Shown piece by piece: positions 8,864-15,484 of a stretch of 25,402 nt of DNA. The notes below the pieces were generated by a model. The model did not search any database. It worked only from the letters and a program-made list of their open reading frames with translations, and had not been told where the DNA came from. Each line of letters opens with the position of its first letter. The first letter of the stretch is position 1. This DNA is from JBLHOS01 sp047623825 (GTDB lineage Bacteria > Pseudomonadota > Alphaproteobacteria > Rhodobacterales > Rhodobacteraceae), in the NCBI GenBank assembly GCA_047623825.1, contig JBLHOS010000044.1, positions 1 through 25,402 on the forward strand, in the 5' to 3' direction. Position numbers and translations under genes: made by a program.

Positions 8864-8896
8864 TTTTTCTGTCGTCCTTTTTGGGCGGCAGAAAAA
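8864..8896 (+). other. Strong stem-loop between dnaE and phhA
   Basis: TTTTTCTGTCGTCC (8864-8877), loop TTTTT, and GGGCGGCAGAAAAA (8883-8896) form a 14-bp stem. It is fully paired in plus-strand RNA, with two G-U pairs. In minus-strand RNA those two positions become A-C mismatches, so the fold favours the dnaE-side transcript. The U-tract is on the 5' arm and the A-tract on the 3' arm, the reverse of a normal intrinsic terminator. It may act as a 3' end-stabilising structure. Confidence 0.5.
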
Positions 8897-8912
8897 TCTT
8901 TGGCGGCGTGGC

Positions 8913-9593
8913 TCAGGCGGCCTGATCGAAAAGTGCTGGCAGATCGCCCATTTCTTTGGCCTGAGTGATCTGGGCTAAAATGTCATTATCAAGACATGCC
9001 ACCAACTGCTCAAAACTGTCGATGATGAAATAGACTGGTTGGACGATATCGATTCTGTATGGGGTGCGCAGGACCTCGGCCAGATCGAAGGGTTTGCGCA
9101 GGGCGTTGCGGTTGCAGGCAGCCTTGGCCTCAGTTGGGCTGGACATGATTCCGGCGCCAAAGGCCTTCAGCGCATCTTCTTCGCGGATCAATCCGAATTC
9201 GACCGTGAACCAGAATAGCCGGAATAGCTGCCTCAACGGGGCCTTTGGCAATGACAGCGCGAGCGTGCCAAAGCGTTCTAGGAATTGGCAAAATGCCTCA
9301 TCGGTCAACATTGGGGCGTGGCCGAAGATTTCGTGAAAAATGTCAGGCTCCTCCAAATAATCGATCTCTTGGCGCCGCCGAATGAAGGTCGCAATTGGAA
9401 ACCGCCGTTGTGACAGCAGCGTCGAGAAGTCTTTTTGCGGGATCGGGGCCGCCACAGGTGTCAATCCGGCGCCAGTCATTTCGCCTAAGCGCGCGTCCAG
9501 ATCGGCCACTTGCGGCATTTGGGCCGCACACAATCCCAGTTTTGTGGCACCATGCAACCATTGCTGTGCTGCGTGCAGCTCAAGATATGACAT
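8913..9593 (-). CDS. phhA: Phenylalanine 4-monooxygenase, 5'-truncated
   Basis: PhhA hydroxylates phenylalanine to tyrosine using non-haem iron and tetrahydropterin. Counting from the first in-frame ATG, the iron ligands H87, H92 (HEIFGH) and E132 are intact, as is the FPIATFIRRRQEIDYLEEPDIF segment. The frame stays open and family-like upstream of this ATG, reading KKADAVGHFAYNADE then WAELYSRQ up to about 9671. It then meets unrelated sequence and a TGA (9683-9681) with no ATG, GTG or TTG start. About 8-10 N-terminal codons and the promoter therefore seem to be deleted, together with the 5' end of the divergent lrp gene. The 226-residue product from ATG 9593 would lack about 35 normal N-terminal residues. 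The catalytic core is intact, but expression and activity are doubtful, so it may be a pseudogene. Confidence 0.8.
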   Translation of the reverse strand: MSYLELHAAQQWLHGATKLGLCAAQMPQVADLDARLGEMTGAGLTPVAAPIPQKDFSTLLSQRRFPIATFIRRRQEIDYLEEPDIFHEIFGHAPMLTDEAFCQFLERFGTLALSLPKAPLRQLFRLFWFTVEFGLIREEDALKAFGAGIMSSPTEAKAACNRNALRKPFDLAEVLRTPYRIDIVQPVYFIIDSFEQLVACLDNDILAQITQAKEMGDLPALFDQAA

Positions 9594-9669
9594 CTGGCGG
9601 CTGTAAAGCTCAGCCCAGGCACCGGTCTCGTCGGCGTTATAGGCGAAGTGCCCGACGGCATCCGCTTTT

Positions 9670-9963
9670 TTGGACCCACGTCAAGTGGATGCGAGACTGG
9701 CGGTTTTGGCCAGTATCTCACTTAACAATCATAGTGAGGCGGCGCTGGCCCAATTCGCGCAGCTGGTCGCCCGGTGTCCTGAGATCCTTGAATGTGATGC
9801 GGTCTCGGGCGATGCAGATTATGTGCTGCGAATTCGGGTGCCGGATGTTGAGGCCTATGAGCGGTTCATGACCCATAATTTGCTACGTAACCCACATGTC
9901 CGCTCGGTCCGCTCCAGCTTTGTGCTCAAGGAGATCAAATCGACCACGGCTCTGCCGATCTGA
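9670..9963 (+). pseudogene. Lrp/AsnC family regulator, 5'-truncated (no DNA-binding domain)
   Basis: The frame encodes only the C-terminal ligand-sensing and oligomerisation (RAM) domain. It starts at the conserved LDP of the inter-domain strand and continues through PEILECDAVSGDADYVLRI to the end. The N-terminal helix-turn-helix, about 55-60 residues, is absent. The upstream frame runs into phhA antisense sequence and a TAG at 9640. The only start is a TTG at 9670 with no Shine-Dalgarno. Divergent phhA and lrp genes are a known arrangement, in which the regulator controls phhA. Here one deletion appears to have removed the start of both. It cannot bind DNA as a normal Lrp and is most likely a remnant. 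Confidence 0.75.
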
Positions 9964-10035
9964 GCTCGCTTGCCAACTGGCGTTTTGCGCTTGATATTTC
10001 TGGGACAGCTGCAAAAAATCGTGTCGTAGAATTTG

Positions 10036-10045
10036 AGTGTACACT
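10036..10045. promoter_or_regulatory. Palindrome upstream of the MFS gene
   Basis: AGTGTACACT is a perfect 10-bp palindrome ending 28 bp before the start codon at 10074. It could be a half-turn operator core for a dimeric regulator, but a 10-bp palindrome can occur by chance and no regulator is encoded nearby. Confidence 0.2.
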
Positions 10046-10073
10046 GCTCGGGCCCCGACCTATCGTCCGGCCA

Positions 10074-11294
10074 ATGGACGGATCAGACATTCTTGATAGC
10101 CGCTATTCGTGGCTGCGACTTGGCATCTCTTTGGCGATTGCGCTGGTGGGTAATGTTGGGATGTGGGCGATCATCGTGATCATGCCCGCGATGCAGTCAG
10201 AATTTGGTGTAGACCGGGCAGACGCGGCGATGCCCTACACCCTGACGATGTTGGGATTTGCGCTTGGAAACCTTGTTATTGGGCGCGCAGTTGATCGCTA
10301 CGGCGTCACAGTTTCATTGATCGGGGCGTCCATTTTAGTGAGCGCCAGCTTTGGGGCAGTCGCATTCAGCGGATCAATCGTGATGGTTACATTGCTGCAA
10401 TTTCTGGTTGGGTTCGGCAATGCGGCCAGCTTTGGGCCGTTGATTGCGGATATCTCACACTGGTTTTACCGCAGACGCGGCATCGCAGTAGCGATTGCGG
10501 CCAGCGGCAACTACTTATCTGGTGCCATCTGGCCACTATTGTTGAGTGGGATTTTGGCCGATCACGGCTGGCGCGCTGCCTATGGTGTTCTGGCGGTTGT
10601 GACGGTTGTTGTGATGATCCCGATGTCGCTGCTATTACGCCGCCGTGTGCCAGAGGCGGCGGCAAATCTGGCGCAATCAATGTCGCAAGCCAAAGCCCGC
10701 ACGATCGGTTTTTCACCCAGTAAATTGCAATGGTTGCTGGTGGTGGCAGGTATTGGCTGCTGCGTGGCAATGTCGATGCCGCAGGTCCACATTGTCTCGC
10801 TGAGCGTCGATCTGGGATATGGCTCGGCTGTTGGGGCTGAAATGTTGTCGCTGATGTTGATGGGCGGTGTGGTATCGCGTCTGGCGTCTGGTCTGTTGGC
10901 AGACAAAATTGGTGGGGTTGCGACCCTTTTGATCGGTTCGACGTTGCAATGCATTGCGCTGTTTTTATACCTGCCGTTTGATGGGCTGGCCTCGCTTTAT
11001 ATGGTCAGTCTGATTTTTGGTTTGTCGCAGGGTGGCATTGTGCCCAGCTATGCGGTGATCGTTCGCGACTATCTGCCTGCGAAAGAGGCTGGGGCCCGCG
11101 TCGGATTTGTGATCATGGCCACGATCATCGGAATGGCGCTTGGTGGTTGGATGTCGGGTTGGATCTATGACCTGACCGGATCCTACCGAATGGCGTTCTT
11201 AAATGGTATCGCGTGGAATTTCCTTAATCTCGCAGTGATTGGCCTGATCTTCTTCAAGGCCCATTTGTCAGGCCCTCGCGCCGTTCCAGCCTGA
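10074..11294 (+). CDS. Major facilitator superfamily transporter
   Basis: The 406-residue protein has about twelve hydrophobic segments in two halves. A basic central loop sits around LLLRRRVPEAAANL, and a motif-A-like GRAVDRYG follows the second helix. GLLADKIGG fills the equivalent place in the C-terminal half. The general look is that of the monocarboxylate or oxalate/formate-type branch of MFS exporters and symporters in the inner membrane, but the substrate cannot be read from the sequence. There is no clear Shine-Dalgarno before ATG 10074, so the start is less certain than the family. It follows the lrp remnant by 110 bp and ends 10 bp from the converging slyX. Confidence 0.85.
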   Translation: MDGSDILDSRYSWLRLGISLAIALVGNVGMWAIIVIMPAMQSEFGVDRADAAMPYTLTMLGFALGNLVIGRAVDRYGVTVSLIGASILVSASFGAVAFSGSIVMVTLLQFLVGFGNAASFGPLIADISHWFYRRRGIAVAIAASGNYLSGAIWPLLLSGILADHGWRAAYGVLAVVTVVVMIPMSLLLRRRVPEAAANLAQSMSQAKARTIGFSPSKLQWLLVVAGIGCCVAMSMPQVHIVSLSVDLGYGSAVGAEMLSLMLMGGVVSRLASGLLADKIGGVATLLIGSTLQCIALFLYLPFDGLASLYMVSLIFGLSQGGIVPSYAVIVRDYLPAKEAGARVGFVIMATIIGMALGGWMSGWIYDLTGSYRMAFLNGIAWNFLNLAVIGLIFFKAHLSGPRAVPA

Positions 11295-11304
11295 GGCGTA
11301 GACC

Positions 11305-11508
11305 CTACCAGTGCGGTGGTTTTTGATCGCCCAAGGGGATTGTGCCACCGGCCTCCATCTCGCGCCCAGCCTCACGCTCCATCAAGACTGCGACCCGCCG
11401 GGTCAAAAGGGCAATCTCGACGTCTTGGCGCGCAACAATTTCGGACATGTCGTCCACGGCCCGGATCAGGTGGGCCAGTTTCTCTTCCAGTTCTGTCAGC
11501 TCAGACAT
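11305..11508 (-). CDS. slyX: SlyX family protein
   Basis: This 67-residue protein has a heptad-rich N-terminal helix (ELTELEEKLAHLIRAVDDMS) predicted to form a coiled coil. It ends in the family signature PPHW. A strong Shine-Dalgarno, AAAGGAGG, lies 4 nt before the ATG. The role of SlyX is not established; it was named in enteric bacteria from its position near slyD. The gene is divergent from hisS and convergent with the MFS gene. Confidence 0.9.
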   Translation of the reverse strand: MSELTELEEKLAHLIRAVDDMSEIVARQDVEIALLTRRVAVLMEREAGREMEAGGTIPLGDQKPPHW

Positions 11509-11538
11509 GGGGCCTCCTTTTCAGATTACGTATGTGTC

Positions 11539-11571
11539 GGTTGTGTATAGGTTGTGTATAGGTTGTGCATC
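11539..11571 (+). repeat. Three tandem copies of an 11-bp unit upstream of hisS
   Basis: GGTTGTGTATA occurs at 11539-11549 and again at 11550-11560. A third, diverged copy GGTTGTGCATC is at 11561-11571. The array sits between the divergent slyX and hisS starts, about 80-110 bp before the hisS ATG, where promoter elements are expected. One turn of helix per unit would place all copies on the same DNA face, as for a cooperatively bound regulator. Confidence 0.75.
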
Positions 11572-11649
11572 TCGATTATTGCGCTGCCTTGCCCCCAAAC
11601 GCCCCCTCGGCTAAACGGGCCGCGACCCCGAATTCAACGGAACGCAGCT

Positions 11650-13143
11650 ATGGCCAACGAGAAAAAACAACCCCGCCCAAAGGCAGAAGCGCCAAAAGGG
11701 TTTCAGGATTATTTCGGCGCGGAAGTGATCGAACGCAAGGCGATGTTGGACGCTATCGCGGCGGTCTACCATTTATATGGCTTTGATCCGCTGGAAACCT
11801 CAGCTGTTGAAACGGTTGAGGCGTTGGGGAAATTTCTGCCAGACGTCGATCGCCCCAACGAAGGTGTCTTTGCCTGGCAAGAGGATGATGAGGCCTGGCT
11901 GGCCCTGCGCTATGACATGACGGCCCCGTTGGCGCGCGTAGCGGCACAGTTTCGCAATGATCTGCCCAGTCCGTACCGACGCTATACTATGGGCCCTGTC
12001 TGGCGCAACGAAAAGCCAGGTCCAGGGCGGTTTCGTCAATTTTATCAATGTGATGCAGATACTGTTGGGGCACCGTCTGTCGCCGCTGACGCAGAGATTT
12101 GTGCAATGCTTTCGGACACGTTGGAGGCCGTGGGCATTCCGCGTGGCGACTACATCGTTCGGGTCAATAATCGCAAGGTCCTGAACGGCGTGATGGAGGT
12201 GGCGGGGGTTCTTGATCCGTCAGATCTGACTCGATTTGAGGCAGAGCGTGGGATCGTTTTGCGCGCCATCGACAAACTTGATCGGCTGGGTGAGCGTGGC
12301 GTTTTGGCACTGCTTGGCGCAGGTCGTGAAGATGACAGCGGTGATTTCACCAAAGGCGCGGGGCTGAGTGATGAACAGGCCCAGATCGTGATGGGTTTCA
12401 TGGCTGCCAAGCGCGCTGATGGTCCCGCAACTGTTGCGCGTCTAATGGAACTGGTGACCGGATCAGCGATGGGCCTAGAGGGTGTGCAAGAGCTTGAAAC
12501 TATTGCTGAACTTTTGGATATCCAAGGCTATGGCCCCGACCGGATCGAGATCGATCCAAGCGTTGTTCGCGGTCTTGGCTACTATACCGGCCCGGTTTAT
12601 GAGGCTGAGTTGACCTTTGAGGTGAAAGACGAAAAAGGCCGCCCACGTCAGTTTGGGTCTGTCGCAGGTGGCGGGCGCTATGATGATCTGGTCAAGCGTT
12701 TTACCGGCCAATCGGTCCCGGCCACGGGCATCTCTATTGGCGTTGACCGGCTGTTGGCCGCGCTGCGTGCCAAGGGCCGGATCAGTGGTCAGTCGGTTGG
12801 CCCAGTTGTCGTGACCGTGATGGACCGCGCCCGGATGGCCGATTACCAATCTATGGCGACCAGCCTGCGCAATGCGGGCATCCGCGCTGAGGTTTATCTT
12901 GGTAATCCAAAAAACTTTGGTAACCAGTTGAAATACGCCGATAAACGGTCATCCCCTGTTGCCATCATCCAAGGCAGTGATGAGGCCGCGCGCGGCGTTG
13001 TGCAGGTCAAGGACTTGGTCCTTGGTGCCCAGATCGCGCAAGGGGCCAGCCTAGAGGAATGGAAATCTCAACCCGCCCAGCAAGAGGTCGCGGTGGATGA
13101 TTTGGTTGGCGCGGTGCGCACTATTCTGGACCGGGGAAAATGA
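11650..13143 (+). CDS. hisS: Histidine-tRNA ligase
   Basis: HisRS charges tRNA-His with histidine using ATP. The 497-residue class II enzyme shows motif 2 as YTMGPVWRNEKPGPGRFRQF, the histidine-binding GLGYYTGPVYEA and motif 3 ATGISIGVDRLLAAL, then the anticodon-binding C-terminal domain. I chose ATG 11650 (MANEKKQPRPK) because the KGFQDYFG start of the fold lies shortly after it. An in-frame TTG at 11554 would add residues with no family look and run through the repeat region. Many alphaproteobacteria have a divergent HisRS paired with a tRNA-His lacking the usual G-1. I cannot tell from this window whether that applies. The stop overlaps hisZ by 4 nt. Confidence 0.95.
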   Translation: MANEKKQPRPKAEAPKGFQDYFGAEVIERKAMLDAIAAVYHLYGFDPLETSAVETVEALGKFLPDVDRPNEGVFAWQEDDEAWLALRYDMTAPLARVAAQFRNDLPSPYRRYTMGPVWRNEKPGPGRFRQFYQCDADTVGAPSVAADAEICAMLSDTLEAVGIPRGDYIVRVNNRKVLNGVMEVAGVLDPSDLTRFEAERGIVLRAIDKLDRLGERGVLALLGAGREDDSGDFTKGAGLSDEQAQIVMGFMAAKRADGPATVARLMELVTGSAMGLEGVQELETIAELLDIQGYGPDRIEIDPSVVRGLGYYTGPVYEAELTFEVKDEKGRPRQFGSVAGGGRYDDLVKRFTGQSVPATGISIGVDRLLAALRAKGRISGQSVGPVVVTVMDRARMADYQSMATSLRNAGIRAEVYLGNPKNFGNQLKYADKRSSPVAIIQGSDEAARGVVQVKDLVLGAQIAQGASLEEWKSQPAQQEVAVDDLVGAVRTILDRGK

Positions 13144-14246
13144 CCGACAAGGCCGCGGTCCGCGCCGAAGCTGAACGGCTATTTGCGTTTTTGCAAGCAG
13201 CGGGTGGTCAACCTGTCGAGGCGGATATTTTGCAACCTGCCGGCACGCTGCTGGACCTTTATGGTGAGGACATCCGCGCGCGCGCCTACGTCACAACGGA
13301 CCCAGACCGGGGGGAGCTGATGTTGCGCCCTGATTTCACCGTGCCCGTGGTGCAAATGCATATGGCGAACGGTGCCGATCCGGCTCGCTACACCTATATG
13401 GGCGAGGTTTTTCGCAAACAAGAAGCTGCCTCAAACCGTGCCAGTGAATATCTACAGGTCGGCTATGAGGTTTTTGATCGGATGGCGCCTTCGGTTGCCG
13501 ACGCAGAGGTTTTTGCGCTGTTTTCTGAAGTGTTGGCGCCATTGGCTTTGCGCCCGGCAACCGGCGATATTGGTATTTTGAAGGCAGCCGTTGCTGGCTT
13601 GTCGACGACGCCGCGCAGGCGAGCCGCGCTGATGCGGCACATTTGGCGTCCCAGACGGTTTCGCGCTCTTGTGGACAGATTTACTGGCCGGATCGCAACA
13701 CCTGCGACCCGGACTGCGATGCTTGCCAATCTGACCAATGCAACCGCGATGGAATTGATTGAGCGGGCCGGCCCGCTGGTCGGTGCCCGCAGTGCCGAAG
13801 AAATAGCCTTAAGGGCGACAGTCCTTGAGGAGAACGCCCGGATTGAGCCGATCGGCATGGCTGAGGCCGAGGTTCTGGATGCGATCCTTGGTCTGCGCGA
13901 AACGCTGCCCAATGCCCATGCCCAACTGCTGGATATTGCAGTTGACCTGCCGGCGATGATCCCTGCGATTGACCGTATGGCTGAGAGAATGGACGCGATG
14001 ACCGCCAAAGGCGTTGAGATCGAAGATTTGTCGTTTGAGGCAAGCTATGGCCGCACGTTGCTGGAATATTACGACGGGTTTGTTTTTGGCTTCATGGTCG
14101 AAGGCCGTCCCGACTTGCCACCTGTTGCCAGCGGTGGGCGTTATGACGCACTGACCCGGGTTTTGGGCAAAGGCCGTGAAATCCCGGCCGTGGGTGGTGT
14201 GATCCGCCCTGAGCTGGTTCACATGCTGGGAGGGATCGGTAAATGA
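13140..14246 (+). CDS. hisZ: ATP phosphoribosyltransferase regulatory subunit HisZ
   Basis: HisZ is a catalytically inactive relative of the HisRS core. It joins short-form HisG into the hetero-octameric enzyme for the first step of histidine synthesis and provides feedback control by histidine. The 368-residue protein keeps a class II fold, with LMLRPDFTVPVVQMHM, YTYMGEVFRKQ and the PPVASGGRYDALTRVLG block. It lacks the HisRS anticodon-binding domain. It begins within the hisS stop and ends within the hisG start (ATGA at both joins), so translation of the three genes is probably coupled. Placing it next to hisS, its paralogue, is common in Rhodobacteraceae. Confidence 0.93.
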   Translation: MTDKAAVRAEAERLFAFLQAAGGQPVEADILQPAGTLLDLYGEDIRARAYVTTDPDRGELMLRPDFTVPVVQMHMANGADPARYTYMGEVFRKQEAASNRASEYLQVGYEVFDRMAPSVADAEVFALFSEVLAPLALRPATGDIGILKAAVAGLSTTPRRRAALMRHIWRPRRFRALVDRFTGRIATPATRTAMLANLTNATAMELIERAGPLVGARSAEEIALRATVLEENARIEPIGMAEAEVLDAILGLRETLPNAHAQLLDIAVDLPAMIPAIDRMAERMDAMTAKGVEIEDLSFEASYGRTLLEYYDGFVFGFMVEGRPDLPPVASGGRYDALTRVLGKGREIPAVGGVIRPELVHMLGGIGK

Positions 14247-14941
14247 CCCTGAAACTTGGCATGCCGTCCAAGGGGCGGTTGATGGACAAGACCTTTGACT
14301 GGTTCGCGGCACGCGGTATTGAGATGGAGCGGACCGGCTCAGACCGGGAATATGCGGCGCGGGTGAATGGCGCCGATATTGAACTTGTGTTGTTAAGCGC
14401 GAGTGAGATCCCCCGCGAATTGCAGGCAGGCCGCATTCATTTGGGTGTTACCGGCAGCGATCTTGTCCGCGAAAAGATCCCGATGTGGGAACAGGTTGTC
14501 GCGGAACTTGAACCGCTTGGCTTTGGGTTTGCCAATCTGATGATCGCCGTACCTAAGGCTTGGATCGATGTCGACACGCTGGATGATCTGGATGCGGTTG
14601 CGTCGGATTTTCGTGCGCGCCACGGCATGCGTCTGCGGATCGCCACCAAATACCACCGGCTTGTTCGGGATTTTCTGCGGGACTATGGAGTTGCCGATTA
14701 TCAGTTGGTCGACAGCCAAGGTGCGACCGAAGGAGCCGTTAAAAATCAGACCGTTGAGGCTATTGCCGACATCACCTCCACAGGGGAGACGTTGCGGGCA
14801 AATCACCTCAAGGGGCTGGATGACGGGCTAATCCACCGATCGCAAGCCGTGCTGTTCAAATCGCGCGCGGCCCATTGGAGTGACGTTGAGCGAGCGGCAC
14901 TGACAAGTCTGAGTGTCCAACTGGACCTTGACCTGGCCTAG
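14243..14941 (+). CDS. hisG: ATP phosphoribosyltransferase, short-form catalytic subunit
   Basis: HisG joins ATP and PRPP to give phosphoribosyl-ATP. At 232 residues it is the short form, without the C-terminal regulatory domain, so it needs HisZ, which is encoded just upstream. It starts KLGMPSKGRLMDKTFDWF. The phosphate-binding loop is AIADITSTGETLRANHL near the C-terminus. The ATG overlaps the hisZ stop by 4 nt. Its TAG stop (14939-14941) interlocks with the TAG of the converging DUF1489 gene through the palindrome CTAG. Confidence 0.95.
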   Translation: MTLKLGMPSKGRLMDKTFDWFAARGIEMERTGSDREYAARVNGADIELVLLSASEIPRELQAGRIHLGVTGSDLVREKIPMWEQVVAELEPLGFGFANLMIAVPKAWIDVDTLDDLDAVASDFRARHGMRLRIATKYHRLVRDFLRDYGVADYQLVDSQGATEGAVKNQTVEAIADITSTGETLRANHLKGLDDGLIHRSQAVLFKSRAAHWSDVERAALTSLSVQLDLDLA

Positions 14942-15369
14942 CGAACGCCGATTTCGGCCAGTGCTGATTGAAGGCCGGGCGGCAGGGCCTCTTCATGTAG
15001 GCGGGCTGCCCCCAGGTCGCTGGGGGCGTCTTGTTGGGGCAAATAGCGCCATCCCTGAAAGGGCCGTCTGGGCGTCGCCTCAACCCGCACAACTGCCGGG
15101 TCCAGCACGATGCCGCACCGTCTGATCCCATCTTGACCGATGACCTCATCGAGCCGCAGGATCAGTTGTCGCGCTAAAACGGCGCCTTTGAAGACCCAAT
15201 AAAGTGAGCCGCCGTCCAGCAGTTCAACATCGCGTTTTGGCCACATACGCGTGACGTGACGCGGCAAGCCGTCAGGCCCCTTTGCCCGCGGCTGCTGTTG
15301 CCAATGCAACAAATCATCGACGCCCTCGGCGCCGACGCACAGTTTTACTAGGTTTATGTGATTGACCAA
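14938..15369 (-). CDS. DUF1489 family protein
   Basis: A conserved alphaproteobacterial protein of unknown function, here 143 residues, beginning MVNHINLVKLCVGAEGVDDL. Other recognisable segments are HVTRMWPKRDVELLDGGSLY and RPFQGWRYL, both typical of the family. I chose the TTG at 15369 because the conserved N-terminus starts right there and longer readings add residues with no family look. A GGGG purine run lies about 8 nt upstream. No catalytic motif is known to me. It is divergent from nrdJ. Confidence 0.8.
   Translation of the reverse strand: MVNHINLVKLCVGAEGVDDLLHWQQQPRAKGPDGLPRHVTRMWPKRDVELLDGGSLYWVFKGAVLARQLILRLDEVIGQDGIRRCGIVLDPAVVRVEATPRRPFQGWRYLPQQDAPSDLGAARLHEEALPPGLQSALAEIGVR
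15008..15027 (+). terminator. Hairpin downstream of hisG, inside the DUF1489 coding region
   Basis: GCCCCCAG (15008-15015), loop GTCG, and CTGGGGGC (15020-15027) form a perfect 8-bp stem 66 nt after the hisG stop. The sequence after it, GTCTTGTTGG, is only weakly T-rich. It may slow or end transcription from the his operon, which has no room for a terminator before the opposing gene. It could also just reflect codon constraints. Confidence 0.35.
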
Positions 15370-15484
15370 AAGACTACCCCACGTGTAGCGGGTATGATAG
15401 TTTGATTGTCCGGGTGTGCAAGTCTGTCTAGCACCCGTCACACATTCACCGTTACCGTTTTGCCCTGCCCAGAAGGTCTGCCAA

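Noticed and set aside
9966..9986. GCCAACTGGC hairpin after the lrp remnant as a terminator
   Set aside because: The stem is only 4 bp with a 2-nt loop, too weak despite the four Ts after it.
11539..11571. CRISPR-like array
   Set aside because: The units are 11 bp, directly adjacent and without spacers, so it is a simple tandem repeat.
11554..11649. Longer hisS reading from TTG 11554
   Set aside because: The extra residues have no family look and the start lies inside the tandem repeat; ATG 11650 fits the family N-terminus.
13463..14008. A 181-codon open frame antisense to hisZ
   Set aside because: Composition is dominated by Ala, Arg and Ser with no recognisable motif; hisZ on the other strand explains the conservation.
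15370..15484. Cobalamin riboswitch or NrdR boxes before nrdJ
   Set aside because: I looked for the conserved B12-box core and for NrdR-type palindromes and saw neither; the region is also too short for a full cobalamin riboswitch.
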